DNA from: Apoderus coryli
Lineage: Eukaryota; Arthropoda; Insecta; Coleoptera; Attelabidae
NCBI GenBank assembly: GCA_911728435.2
Contig: OU452198.1
Location: forward strand, 31,091,902-31,155,901
Reading direction: 5' to 3'
Length of the DNA: 64,000 nucleotides
The translations under genes were made by a program, and so were the position numbers. Below are positions 19,725-31,175 of this stretch, one piece after another. The first letter of the stretch is position 1. Every line of letters starts with the position of its first letter. The notes below the pieces were generated by a model. It saw nothing but the letters and a program-made list of their open reading frames with translations, made no database searches and was not told the DNA's origin.

Positions 19725-20640
19725 CACTTCGTGTCGGAACCTTTTATCTCTCTGTCGACAAAGCAATTCGCCGCACTTATTATGGTATATATAGATATAG
19801 TATAACATAGTAGCGGGCCAGAAATGTAGCTGGGATTGCGACTAGTCGATGCGGTTTTTAGCGTCTACTGACCCTTCTTATCTATAGTTATTATTCTATG
19901 ACAGTACCATTATTTTTCGTGAAAATTTGTTGTTGCCCTCTTTTGAGTTATTCCACCTTGTTCAAGCCATGGTTTAGTTTCAGACGTATCGAATCTTCGG
20001 CAAAATCAACCAAGAGTCTCAAAAGAAAATTTGTTGATTGATCGCTCTAAAACTACCTAATTTAACTTGTTTGTTTAAATTTTGCATGCCGTCATTGTCC
20101 AATTTTATAAACATTGTATCCGTTACCTTACCTACCTTTGTTAAATATTTAAGAAGCGGTAATACTCAAAATTGTATTTTCGACATAACTACGCAGGCTG
20201 TGACAATACTTACCGCTCTTACAATATTCTATTTTCACCAAAATTCTATGGTTTTGTGAACGAAAGATATTTGCGGATTGTGGTTATTTCTAAATATCTT
20301 ACTAATTAATTTATTCATAATGTATCAGTGGCGTAAGGTGAAATTTAGGTTAAAGGAATCTGTTTTTGAATCTCTTAACATTATCTACTGGTTATGTAAA
20401 AGAATGTGCTTAGCGACATCTAGTTTACGTTGGTAATATGCCGAGTGAACAGAAATTCATTATATCGACTCTGCGAGAGGCGGCCCCTGTCCCCATCATG
20501 CACAATAATTACCAACGCATAAGACTTTATCCTTCTCAAACTCAGATCAGATAAACTGGCGTGACGTGCTCACATGTCAATGTCAAGTATTTTTATTGTA
20601 GAAGGAACGTCAAACTGTCACTGTCAGTCAATTGACCTTG
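19725..20640. other. Short-element cluster in the unit, no gene
   Basis: The part at 19725-19905 (TAGCGGGCCAGAA, GGGATTGCGACTAGT) is a small MITE; another copy is inserted at 37012-37199 in unit 3. The part near 20410-20460 carries a GCGACATCTAG...AATATGCC motif related to the foldback at 17981. A 73-codon frame at 20038-20259 recurs in units 3 and 5 but has no protein signature. Confidence 0.5.
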
Positions 20641-21834
20641 AATATATTAAGGAACTGGTTGCTTATCCATTTCATTTGAAAGAAAATGGGCTATTCCACT
20701 TACTGTTACGCCTTCCTCCATAGAACTTATTCCGTAAGAAACATGATCCTTCTTTCGTTCTTAAGTCAGTTCCTTCGTTTTAATCGGTCTCGGCAAATCT
20801 GATCATAACGGATCAATGTCACTGTTCGTTGTGCCGGTTTTCCAATACTCTTTTCTTCTTCCTTCCCTCCTCTTAAGACATTGCAATCTTAAGTTTGTGA
20901 GGTATTTATCTTTTACTAGATGATGCAAAGAATGCAGCGAACGTAAACCAGGAACTTAATATAATCGAGGCAAAGTTCTGCAAGCTCTTACGTTTGAAAG
21001 CCCCTAAATTTTGCCTACGCCTACTGTTCTAGGCTCAACCTGTTGTTTTATAAGCATATTCTCACCAGTTTGAAGTAATCACAATCGAAACCTTTAATAA
21101 ATTATTGTGAAACAATCATTTGATGAGATTAAATTAAAAAAAAATGAAAATTTACTCATGATACATTAGATCTTTATTTTATAATACGTACTTTTTAGTA
21201 ACTAATACTAAAAATTGATGATAGTTATTTAGCTGTATTTAGTAAATTACTATTTTTTAAGTTGTAAGTATATTAAGAGAATCTTTATATATATATTATA
21301 GTTAATTAAATATTGTACAATTTGTAAATATAACACCTACACACAGCACAGATGATTTAATAAAAAAAAATAATTTATAGTTTTCTTTTTGTCTTGTGGA
21401 AAATGTTATATTTTATTTAACAATCCTAATTACCTTTATTTGGGAGAATCTAAACATTACTTTATATATGCCAATCTTTTCGTGACCGTTTACTACTTTA
21501 GAGCTGGAAGTCCTGTAATCTGTAATACGGCAAATTGGTAACCCAGGGTAATGAGGTTCAATGAGTAATATCAGCCAGCTTTTAATTTTAAATAAGCCTT
21601 CATTAAAAAGTTCCTAAAGCAGCTGGCAGTATTGATTCTGTAATGTTTAGATGTTCAGATCACAAAATGACGTCTGGGAATATTGTTCTTGAAACAACAC
21701 CGTTATTATACTACATATCCAGTTATTTCAATTTTCAAATCGGTGTGTTGTTAAAATGACACAAAAACGCGAGGTTGGTCAACAAAACATGTTGTAAGCG
21801 TTATCGATTATTTTTCACTGGTGCGGGCAACGAC
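20641..21834. other. Upstream flank of F-box copy 1, no gene recognised
   Basis: AT-rich with short frames that are shared among units. Positions 20918-21035 read LLDDAKNAANVNQELNIIEA in the plus strand and end at a stop; its partners elsewhere in the array are scrambled (see 27597-27878). I see no complete gene. Confidence 0.4.
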
Positions 21835-21952
21835 ATATATAACCAATGAGAAACGTGCATGTAGTGTGCGTGGGCGGAACTAACACCCTATTGGCTGCGC
21901 GGCTCACGAGTAGGAGTATATAAACCCAGTGCCGTGCGCGATATAGTCACTT
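21835..21952 (+). promoter_or_regulatory. Core promoter of F-box gene copy 1
   Basis: ACCAATGAG near 21841, a GC box GGGCGG near 21872 and an inverted CCAAT (CTATTGGCTG) near 21887 precede TATATAAA at 21917-21924. An initiator-like TCACTT lies at 21947-21952 with its A 32 bp from the TATA start. Spacing is canonical for a focused pol II promoter. Copies 2 to 4 have the better initiator TCAGTT but a damaged GC box; copy 5 shares the copy 1 version. Confidence 0.75.
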
Positions 21953-22013
21953 AAAATTTAATAATAATTATTGTAGTGTGCTAATTTAAGAGAAAAAAAA
22001 ATATTGCGCGAAA

Positions 22014-22436
22014 ATGTTTAAGTTGTTTAGATGGATCGAGTCTCCGGCACAGTTGCCATGTTTACCAGTGGAAATGTGGTGTGTGATATTACGTATGTTG
22101 GATGCAACGTCTTTATTATCGATGGTACGTAGTTTTTCAATTTTATTGAGTATTTCTTACGGCGATCCAGTGCTGAAGAAAAAAATACGTGATGCATTAG
22201 TGCAGGAGAAGAAGACTACTTTAGAGTTTGAGTTTAATCCGAAATTGACGACGAATATAGAGAGAACGGGTGAATCAAAAGCTGCGACTTATGGACGAAA
22301 CGTTGTTAAGGATGTCAGGGTGAGAGATAGGACGACCGCTAGATCGGGAGAGAATTTGTTGAAGAAGTGTGACAAAAATCAGAAGATGGTTAGATCCAAG
22401 ACTAGGCAGCATCGCTTGAATCCGTACAGATTGTAA
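22014..22436 (+). CDS. F-box-like protein, array copy 1
   Basis: 140 residues, no intron in the coding part. Residues 12-56 fit an F-box: LPCLPVEMWCVILRML, then DATSLLSMVRSF and a GDPVLKKKIRDAL helix. F-box proteins bind Skp1 and bring targets to SCF ubiquitin ligases. No WD, LRR or other target domain follows; residues 65-140 are basic, rich in Lys, Arg and Thr, and end NPYRL. The ATG lies 65 bp after the predicted start site. A strong donor G|GTGAGT sits 4 bases after the stop codon, and AATAAA is near 22611. Five intact copies exist in the window. Relative to copies 2 to 4 this one has Val24 and Glu73. I recognise the fold but not the gene; the target is unknown. Confidence 0.75.
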   Translation: MFKLFRWIESPAQLPCLPVEMWCVILRMLDATSLLSMVRSFSILLSISYGDPVLKKKIRDALVQEKKTTLEFEFNPKLTTNIERTGESKAATYGRNVVKDVRVRDRTTARSGENLLKKCDKNQKMVRSKTRQHRLNPYRL

Positions 22437-23536
22437 TCGGTGAGTAGTGTGGTTTTTGTATATATTGTAATTGTAAATCATGAATTAGTTTAGGTTTGTA
22501 CATATTAGATTATTTTGTAGGTATAGATATTATTTTAATTTGTAAATACTTAGATTTAGATGTATTTTATTCTTGCACATATTTTGTAAGATTTTTAAAA
22601 TTTCTAAGACAATAAATAGGAAACTACAATTTACTTTCACTGGTTGTAAGATTTTCCTACATGAAAATCTTCCCGTGGAAAGCAGTAAAAAATCAAAAAT
22701 ATCACGTGGCGAACTATGTTATCTGCTAAAAGTTATTTCGACCAAGTCAGTCCAATCCAATAACGTTGGACGTTGTTGACTCCCATCAAAACAATCACTA
22801 TAGGCACCGTATATTTAAAGGGAGACAGTAAAACCACTATGGAGTCTCGATTGGTTCTGATTTATAACGGTTGACCTGCAGCATGCACAAGAGTATTATT
22901 ATACCATTTGTACTTTGTTGTATGAGATTGAATAGTTTTTACTGAAATAAATTATTATTAAGAATGATAATTTTTAATTAAAAATGCGGCGGATTCTTTG
23001 TCGGCGCGGGTTTGGTATGTTGTTTTCATTTCTTTCGAGATTATGCACGTGCAATACCTATAATATATAATATGCTTTTTATTTGTGATGTGATAGGCTC
23101 TAGTCGTACGTTTTCGTTGTAGTGTTTATTAAATTGTGTATTAGTTTGACATAAATATCTTATATTGGAATTAATTTTAAAACGTTTTTTTTTTTATTTT
23201 TTGCTATTTGATTAGTTTAGTTAATAGCATACAGAAACAATTTTAATATCTCAGTGCTGTGTTGTATGGACAAGGCCAACATCAGGAAGATCTTTTGGGT
23301 TTCCCAAAGAAGAATACAGGTAAAAAAGGAACAGATCTATTAGATTTTACCATGCTATAAATCGAACAACCCTAGTTTCTATACAGAATTAGTATAAGAA
23401 ACTCTAATCAAACTATATTAATTTTGTAATCGAAAGAAGTGGAGTGGTGAGCCTTATTCAGGAAAAATAATTTTCGTGGAGGCTGACTTTTTATTTTTCC
23501 TGTATATTAATTTTGGTAGCTAGGTGATTTAATATA
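22437..23536 (+). other. Downstream flank of F-box copy 1
   Basis: Holds the post-stop splice donor (22440) and AATAAA (about 22611). A 68-codon frame at 22573-22779 is shared with three other copies but broken by a base loss in copy 3, so it is probably UTR. Further down is AT-rich sequence with no recognised gene; the mirror image is at 25115-26215. Confidence 0.5.
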
Positions 23537-24320
23537 CAAGGTGTTTCAAAAAAAGCTGGCCAAACTTTGTGAGCGAATTGGGGACATCTAGGTAATCATG
23601 AAAAACCTAAATTGTAATTTTTCGAAAAGTTCTTATTTACAAAGATACAGGGTGTTAAAGATGACTGCCTGAGGACGATTTTTTTTCATTTTATGTCAAA
23701 AATGTGATAAAATAAAGTTTTTTGCATAAAAAAGGCATACTTCTTTTTTCTCGAAAAACTTAAAGGTTTTCGAGAAATTCGAGTTTGAAAATTTTAGGAC
23801 AAAACTGGTCTTAGTAAACAGCATTAATAAAATTATTGAAATACAGTTTGCCAACGACAAGTTTTCTAAAATTTTATTAATGCTATTTACTAAGGACCAG
23901 TTTTGTCCTAAAATTTTCAAACTCGAATTTCTCGAAAACCTTTAAGTTTTTCGAGAAAAAAGAAGTATGCCTTTTTTATGTAGAAAACTTTATTTTATCA
24001 CATTTTTGACACAACATGAATAAAAATCACAAGGAAAAAAAGTTAAATTATCCCCCCCCCCCCCCGTTTATCCGCCTATGGTCATCCTTTTTTATTCAAT
24101 TTCATGTCAGTTTACGACATTTAACTATGTGAATAAATATGCTACATTTGGTTAATTTATTTTTACTCGTTTCGAAAATATTTCAAAAAATCGTCCTCAG
24201 GCAGTCATCTTTAACACCCTGTATAAGGACTTTTCGAAAAATTACAATTTAGGTTTTTTTCATGATTAGATGTCCCCAATTCGCTCACAAATTTTGGTCA
24301 GCTTTTTTTGAAACACCTTG
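23537..24320 (-). mobile_element. Foldback element (CAAGGTGTTTC family), palindrome left arm
   Basis: 784 bp, flanked by TA. Long inverted ends begin CAAGGTGTTTCAAAAAAAGC and extend about 170 bp, with TACAGGGTGTTAAAGATGAC inside. A second inner palindrome is built on TCGAGTTTGAAAATTTTAGG. A C/G run of about 13 lies at 24053. Non-coding. Present in every unit except unit 3. Confidence 0.8.
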
Positions 24321-24758
24321 TATAATAACATGTATTTAGTTTATATACAATATAGCTGCTCGATTAAAGGTCTATATAAATTGTATATTTATTGAGAGAG
24401 AGAGAGATGTTTTGGCGACATCTAGCGTGAGCAGGCAATATGCCCGGTGAAACACAGTTCACAAACGATTTCACAAATTTCCAACATAACTGAAAGTCTT
24501 GTTGCTTTATGTAACAAGCAATTCGTAAATAAAGCCTCCCCGCTAGGGGATTCGGGCGCATCTAGTGTTGGCAATATGATATAATGGAGTTATTACTTCT
24601 TGCCCGGCCATCGATTGTGAACTGTGTGTCACCGGGCATATTGCCTGCTCACGCTAGATGTCGCCAAAACATCTCTCTCTCTCTCAATAAATATACAATT
24701 TATATAGACCTTTAATCGAGCAGCTATATTGTATATAAACTAAATACATGTTATTATA

Positions 24759-25114
24759 CAAGGTGTTTCAAAAAAAGCTGACCAAAATTTGTGAGCGAAT
24801 TGGGGACATCTAATCATGAAAAAAACCTAAAACTACTATTACTAAGACCAGTTTTGTCCTAAAATTTTCAAACTCGAATTTCTCGAAAACCTTTAAGTTT
24901 TTCGAGAAAAAAGAAGTATGCCTTTTTTATGCAAAAAACTTTATTTTATCACATTTTTGACATAAAATGAAAAAAATCGTCCTCAGGCAGTCATCTTTAA
25001 CACCCTGTATCTTTGTAAATAAGAACTTTTCGAAAAATTACAATTTAGGTTTTTCATGATTAGATGTCCCCAATTCGCTCACAAAGTTTGGCCAGCTTTT
25101 TTTGAAACACCTTG
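24759..25114 (+). mobile_element. Internally deleted foldback element, palindrome right arm
   Basis: Same ends as the 784-bp element but with about 0.43 kb lost between AAAAAACCTAAA (24831) and ACTATTACTAAGACC. This loss explains the off-centre position of the flanking genes relative to the palindrome centre. Confidence 0.8.
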
Positions 25115-26215
25115 TATATTAAATCACCTAGCTACCAAAATTAATATACAGGAAAAATAAAAAGTCAGCCTCCACGAAAATTATTTTTCCTGAATAAGGC
25201 TCACCACTCGACTTCTTTCGATTACAAAATTAATATAGTTTGATTAGAGTTTCTTATACTAATTCTGTATAGAAACTAGGGTTGTTCGATTTATAGCATG
25301 GTAAAATCTAATAGATCTGTTCCTTTTTTACCTGTATTCTTCTTTGGGAAACCCAAAAGATCTTCCTGATGTTGGCCTTGTCCATACAACACAGCACTGA
25401 GATATTAAAATTGTTTCTGTATGCTATTAACTAAACTAATCAAATAGCAAAAAATAAAAAAAAAACGTTTTAAAATTAATTCCAATATAAGATATTTATG
25501 TCAAACTAATACACAATTTAATAAACACTACAACGAAAACGTACGACTAGAGCCTATCACATCACAAATAAAAAGCATATTATATATTATAGGTATTGCA
25601 CGTGCATAATCTCGAAAGAAATAAAAACAACATACCAAACCCGCGCCGACAAAGAATCCGCCGCATTTTTAATTAAAAATTAATCATTCTTAATAATAAT
25701 TTATTTCAGTAAAAACTATTCAATCTCATACAACAAAGTACAAATGGTATAATAATACTCTTGTGCATGCTGCAGGTCAACCGTTATAAATCAGAACCAA
25801 TCGAGACTCCATAGTGGTTTTTACTGTCTCCCTTTAAATATACGGTGCCTATAGTGATTGTTTTGATGGGAGTCAACAACGTCCAACGTTATTGGATTAG
25901 ACTGACTTGGTCGAAATAACTTTTAGCAGATAACATAGTTCGCCACGTGATATTTTTGATTTTTTACTGCTTTCCACGGGAAGATTTTCATGAAGGAAAA
26001 TCTTACAACCAGTGAAAGTAAATTGTAGTTTCCTATTTATTGTCTTAGAAATTTTAAAAATCTTACAAAATATGTGCAAGAATAAAATACATCTAAATCT
26101 AAGTATTTACAAATTAAAATAATATCTATACCTACAAAATAATCTAATATGTACAAACCTAAACTAATTCATGATTTACAATTTAAATATATACAAAAAC
26201 CACACTACTCACCGA

Positions 26216-26638
26216 TTACAATCTGTACGGATTCAAGCGATGCTGCCTAGTCTTGGATCTAACCATCTTCTGATTTTTGTCACACTTCTTCAACAAATTC
26301 TCTCCCGATCTATCGGTCGTCCTATCTCTCACCCTGACATCCTTAACAACGTTTCGTCCATAAGTCGCAGCTTTTGATTCACCCGTTCTCTCTATATTCG
26401 TCGTCAATTTCGGATTAAACTTAAACTCTAAAGTAGTCTTCTTCTCCTGCACTAACGCATCACGTATTTTTTTCTTCAGCACTGGATCGCCGTAAGAAAT
26501 GCTCAATAAAATTGAAAAACTACGTACCATCGATAATAAAGACGTTGCATCCAACATACGTAATATCATACACCACATTTCCACTGGTAAACATGGCAAC
26601 TGTGCCGGAGACTCGATCCATCTAAACAATTTAAACAT
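26216..26638 (-). CDS. F-box-like protein, array copy 2
   Basis: 140 residues; differs from the unit 3 copy only at Asp109 in place of Ala. F-box at residues 12-56, basic tail to 140. It points away from copy 1 across the palindrome centre, the two starts of the coding regions facing outward. TATATAAA at 26735-26728 and a consensus initiator TCAGTT at 26705-26700 lie upstream at canonical spacing. The post-stop GTGAGT donor is kept. Function would be as an SCF adaptor; the target is unknown. Confidence 0.75.
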   Translation of the reverse strand: MFKLFRWIESPAQLPCLPVEMWCMILRMLDATSLLSMVRSFSILLSISYGDPVLKKKIRDALVQEKKTTLEFKFNPKLTTNIERTGESKAATYGRNVVKDVRVRDRTTDRSGENLLKKCDKNQKMVRSKTRQHRLNPYRL

Positions 26639-26699
26639 TTTCGCGCAATAATTTTTTTTCTCTTAAATTAGCACACTACAATAATTATTATTAAATTTT

Positions 26700-26825
26700 A
26701 ACTGACTATATCGCGCACGGCACTGGGTTTATATACTCCTACTACTGAGCCGCGCAGCCAATAGGGTGTTAGCTCCTCCGACGCACACTACATGCACGTT
26801 TCTCATTGGTTATATATTTCGTTGC
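26700..26825 (-). promoter_or_regulatory. Core promoter of F-box gene copy 2
   Basis: TCAGTT initiator (26705-26700), TATATAAA (26735-26728), CTATTGGC inverted CCAAT near 26760 and ACCAATGAG near 26805. The GC box seen in copies 1 and 5 is changed here (CGGAGGAGC context). Confidence 0.7.
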
Positions 26826-27596
26826 CCGCACCAGTGAAAAATAATCGATAACGCTTACATGTTTTGTTGACTAACTTAGCGTTTTTGTGTCATTTTAACA
26901 ACACACCGATTTGAAAATTGAAATAACTGGATATGTAGTATAATAACGGTGTTATTACGTCATTTTGTGATCTGAACATCTAAACATTACAGAATCAATA
27001 CTGCCAGCTGCTTTAGGAACTTTTTAATGAAGGCTTATTTAAAATTAAAAGCTGGCTGATATTACTCATTGGACCTCATTACCCTGGGTTACCAATTTGC
27101 CGTATTACAGATTACAGGACTTCCAGCTCTAAAGTAGTAAACGGTCACGAAAAGAGTGGCATATATAAAGTAATGTTTAGATTCTCCCAAATAAAGGTAA
27201 TTAGGATTGTTAAATAAAATATAACATTTTCCACAAGACAAAAAGGAAACTATAAATTATTTTTTTATTAAATCATCTGTGCTGTGTGTAGGTGTTATAT
27301 TTACAAATTGTACAATATTTAATTAACTATAATATATATATAAAGATTCTCTTAATATACTTACAACTTAAAAAATAGTAATTTACTAAATACAGCTAAA
27401 TAACTAACATCAATTTTTAGTATTAGTTACTAAAAAGTACGTATTATAAAATAAAGATCGCATGTATCACGAGTAAATTTTCATTTTTTTTTTAATTTAA
27501 TCTCATCAAATGATTGTTTCACAATAATTTATTAAAGGTTTCGATTGTGATTACTTCAAACTGGTGAGAATATGCTTATAAAACAACAGGTTGAGC
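26826..27596. other. Upstream flank of F-box copy 2, no gene
   Basis: Mirror of 21035-21830. A 26-bp stretch present in other copies between GTGTTGTTTC and CGTCATTTTG is missing here near 26955. Otherwise AT-rich, nothing recognised. Confidence 0.5.
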
Positions 27597-27878
27597 CTAG
27601 AACAGTAGGCGTAGGCAAAATTTAGGGGTTTTCAAACGTAAGAGCTTGCAGAACTTTGCCTCGATTATATTAACGTTCGCTGCATTCTTTGCATCATCTA
27701 GTACTTTTACTAGAAAATGGGCTATTCCACTTACTGTTACGCCTTCCTCCATAGAACTTATTCCGTAAGAAACATGATCCTTCAAGTTTTTTATGACACA
27801 TTTCATAAGTTGTTGTTTGATATCGGCCTTCACCAGCAGGTATTTAGCCAGTTTCCAGTGGAATTTTTGCGGACGCAC
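27597..27878 (-). other. 93-codon frame assembled by a local rearrangement
   Basis: Reads MRPQKFHWKLAKYLLVKADI, then HVSYGISSMEEGVTVSGIA, then LDDAKNAANVNIIEAKFC to a stop. The three parts lie apart and in mixed orientation in the left arm (19100-19190, 20680-20770 reversed, 20918-21035), and likewise in units 3 to 5. Here they are fused in one frame at short shared sequences (TTTACTAG, TTTTTATGA). Probably chance, though a young fusion frame cannot be excluded. Confidence 0.4.
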
Positions 27879-29116
27879 ATTAATAAAGTGCAGCTGGGCT
27901 CTTGCCTATATCCATATTGTTGAATGTATACTTCTTGTTCACTGTTTGGCGTTTGCAGCTTTCTTGTCATAGGATATATTGTATCAAAGCTATAAATAAG
28001 TAGGCAATATGTTTTCTTTTAGTTTTTCGACCCCTTTTTACACTATTTTGGAACGTCAATGTAATCTAATTTTTATGCTAAATGTTTTAGGTTATATTCT
28101 ATTAAATCTATGAAACATAATTCAATATTTCGGATAAGTTTAAGAACTATGATTTTTTAAAATTTTTTAACCCTTTTTTAAACCCCATGCCTACGCTCAA
28201 TGTTTCCGAAAAGTTAATCACCACCTAAATATATCATGTAGTATTTTTGTTATCAAATTTGGTTAAAATATGTGGAGTGGTTTTTGAGTAATCATGGATA
28301 CAGAAGAGAGACATTTACATATTATACAGGATGTATCATAATATGTGGGACGCATTTACAGAGGTGATACGCCATTTTGAAAAAATGAAAAAAGTTCCTA
28401 TAAACATAAATATGTGCAAACCGCTTTGTGTCGGAGATACAGGGTGTCAAAGATCTAATTTTTAAGTTTTTCTCCAAGATTTTGTAAATCAGTAAATTGA
28501 AATTTGATACGGTTATTACACGTCAAAAACTCAATATTAAGACCAATGTAATGTTAATTAATACCTACAGGGTATATACACATAGTAATGCATATCCCAC
28601 CATACAGAGGCCGAACAAATCTAATGTATAGGTAACACAAGCCGTAAAAATAGAAAATAAAATAATGTAAACACAAAACGCTAGCAGGAGACCATTTATC
28701 CTTCTGCTAACAGCACCAAAAATATTTTGGTATCAGCAACGCTTCGGACGGTGGTCTCCAAGCAATCGGTTGTCGATCTTAAATGCCAAATAATGAAAAC
28801 TACAAAATTCATATTGTAGGTAAAACCAGTCATTTTGTCCGCTATGCCCCAAAATTTTCTTTTTATTATATTTGCGGACACAAATTCATATTGTGCTATG
28901 GGGTATTTTTATTTACAAGGTTCGAAGATTCTATTGGAGTCTGGAAATACATTCATGTTAGTCAGCTAGTGGCTGCTTAGGTGTATATAGATGAACTTGC
29001 CGTTTTGTGAAAAAAATATATTTAATATGTTTAAAAACTTAAAATTAAGAAATCATATAACATTTTTAATATGAGATGATGTAATCAATAATTGGAAATG
29101 ATTTTTGATTTTTCAG

Positions 29117-29159
29117 ATCCAAGGAATCACTCAAACACCATCCATGGTTGGCCTACTAG
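29117..29159 (+). pseudogene. SET8 terminal exon, duplicate copy 2
   Basis: Acceptor GATTTTTCAG and all 43 coding bases identical to the colinear exon at 14310, including the stop. No other SET8 exon accompanies it. It could serve as an alternative 3' exon for a long SET8 transcript and would give the same protein; otherwise it is a fragment. Confidence 0.9.
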
Positions 29160-29754
29160 CTTATTTATATTCAAGTTTTGTTGATTTTTTTTTTTGTTTT
29201 GTGATGTAGGGTTCTAGTTTATGGGGTAAATTATAATTAAATCGAATTTTTACTTAACTATTACTTATATTATATATTTTAGACTTGTTGATTACTTTGA
29301 TTTGAATGATTCAGTATTTTTTGTTTTAAATGATAAGAAAATCTCATATGATAAACTGAGTACATCAGACTACTCTTAATTAATTAATTTATTATTCTAG
29401 TATTTTATGGTTCTTGACAAAGCTTTTTTGTAAATAAATTTGTGATTGATATTATGAATTCAACTGTTTTCTTTTTTTTAAAAACTTTCATGTGTTACAT
29501 ACTACAGTGGCGGATATTTATAATTATACACCTCGTGTCAACAACGGTATACGCAGAATCCTGACTGTTTTCGACGCTTGTGAAAACAAACCTATAGCAG
29601 CGTAAATATAAGAGACAGTATATCTACTCCTCGTCGGTACCCTTTGTGGAGCGTTTACAGAGAGATGCCGCGTATCGGGACATGCTACAATAGAAAATAG
29701 GCCAGAAAGCAAAATATGGGGGCATCTAAATAAATAAGTAGAAAGGACTTTATT
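29160..29754 (+). other. Duplicated SET8 3' flank, unit 2
   Basis: Matches 14353-14940 with few changes (for example Ser to Phe in the LVDYSD reading, AAATAAA kept). No independent gene. Confidence 0.5.
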
Positions 29755-30640
29755 TTTAACTCGGTGAGAGTCAGCTAACCGAGCATGTAAATTATAACAC
29801 TTAGCTTCGCGTTATCTGAAGAAGTACCGAAATAAATGAGGTTTGACTTTTTGGGATTAATTGTAAGTCCGTTATTGCAACAATATTGCTCTATATTATG
29901 TAGCGTTTGATTGAGATGAGCTTCAGCGGTAACAGAACCACTACGGTCGTAAGTCACATAGACCTGTGTATCGTCCGCATACTGGTGCATATCACAAGCT
30001 GTCAAACAGCCCACCATATCCACTGTGAATAAAACAAATAGTAGAGGTCCCAGTATCGACCCCTGGGGAACTCCCCTCTCTAGCGGAAGGCATTTCGAAT
30101 GCCTACCATTGATAAAAACAGCCTGCGAGCGATCATGTAGTCTTTCAAAAAATTAACAGTAATTTGCTCAAAACCCAAATAGCTTAATTTCCGGCATAAC
30201 AACCGGTGATCAATAATATCAAACGCCTTACTAAAATCAAGAAGAGCCAGAGCGACTGTTTCCTTTCTATCTACAGTTAATATAATGTCGTCCAAAACTT
30301 TGGTTAAAGCCGTTGCCGTGCCTAATGCTCTCCGGAAGCCGGAATGACATGAAGGGAGAAGATTAAACTCACTTAAAAACCCCGCAATTTGTTTGTAAAT
30401 TACTTTCTAAAATATTTTTGAAAATAACGACAATAAGCTAATAGGTCTTAAATCAGAAAATTCATTTACAACCGACACCTTCGGAAGGGGCAAGACAACA
30501 GCCTTCTTCCAGTCGGAAGGAAATACTCCATTCTGAATACAATGATTAACAATGTGTGTTAGAATCGGAATTATTGTGGGGCAACACATCCTAATCATAT
30601 CCAAATTAATTTTGTCCGCTCCAGCTGCCCTCGACCCTCG
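29755..30640 (-). pseudogene. RT relic, unit 2 copy
   Basis: Same relic as at 14945-15830. Here motif A reads LALLDFSKAFDIIDHRLLCR with the two residues lost in unit 1 still present, and YADDTQVYVTYDRSG is intact. Frames are broken between them, so no working RT. Confidence 0.85.
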
Positions 30641-30905
30641 ACTTCAGTTCCCCGATACCGGTCAATACGTCAGAATCTATGCACGCATGTTTAAAAATTA
30701 TTCTTACGAGGGCGGTAAAAATTGGAATTGTATATTCGTTGTTATTTAAATTAAGTAGATAATTTTTAAATTAAAACCATTGGTACATAAAAGCTTTTTT
30801 TTATTTATTTTACACAAAATTACGGATGTTTCATTTTTACCAAAAAATATAACAAAGATATAGGTACTTACAAAAGAAAATTAAATTGGATATATACTAC
30901 TTGGA

Positions 30906-31175
30906 GGACAGTGGATTGGTCGCGCGGGTCCACAGTCATGGCCACCCAGGTCGCCAGATTTAAATCCTTTGGATTATTTCCTTTGGGGTCATTTAAAGTC
31001 GCTGGTTTATAAAACTCCAGTCAATACTGAAGCCGAATTATGTCAGCGCATACGGGATTCATGCAATCAAATAAGACATACTCCTGGAATATTTCAGCGT
31101 GTTCGGCAATCGATGATAAGGCGAGCTAATGCTTGCATCGAAGTTGAAGGTGGACATTTTCAACAACTATTATAA
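30906..31175 (+). pseudogene. Mariner-type transposase tail, unit 2 copy
   Basis: Identical in content to 16805-17084: SPDLNPLDYFLWGHLK region, then the carboxy tail ending GGHFQQLL and a stop. Shows that units 1 and 2 share a version that units 3 to 5 do not. Confidence 0.8.

Larger units (their letters stand above)
18599..28380. repeat. Large palindrome (inverted duplication) inside unit 1
   Basis: Left arm 18599 to about 24540, right arm about 24540 to 28380, in opposite orientation. Proof in sequence: F-box gene at 22014 plus and 26216 minus, promoters, flanks and foldback elements all mirror each other. The centre is a small foldback whose own arms are at 24390-24450 and 24630-24690. 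The right arm lacks about 0.4 kb near 24830 and about 1.5 kb near 27700 relative to the left, so the arms are not equal in length. Confidence 0.88.
12621..28575. repeat. Array unit 1 (source unit, with palindromic rearrangement)
   Basis: From 12621 onward the sequence recurs at 28576, 45431 and 60501, and from an internal point at 36310. Order inside: MITE end, SET8 terminal exon, RT relic, mariner relic, foldback elements, F-box gene, tandem-repeat block. Unit 1 is longer than the others because of a LINE (13080-14216), a 725-bp insertion (15931-16655) and an inverted duplication that gives it two F-box copies (22014 plus, 26216 minus). Confidence 0.85.

Noticed and set aside
22573..22779. 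68-codon frame downstream of the F-box gene
   Set aside because: Broken by a single-base loss in copy 3 and lies in the expected 3' UTR.
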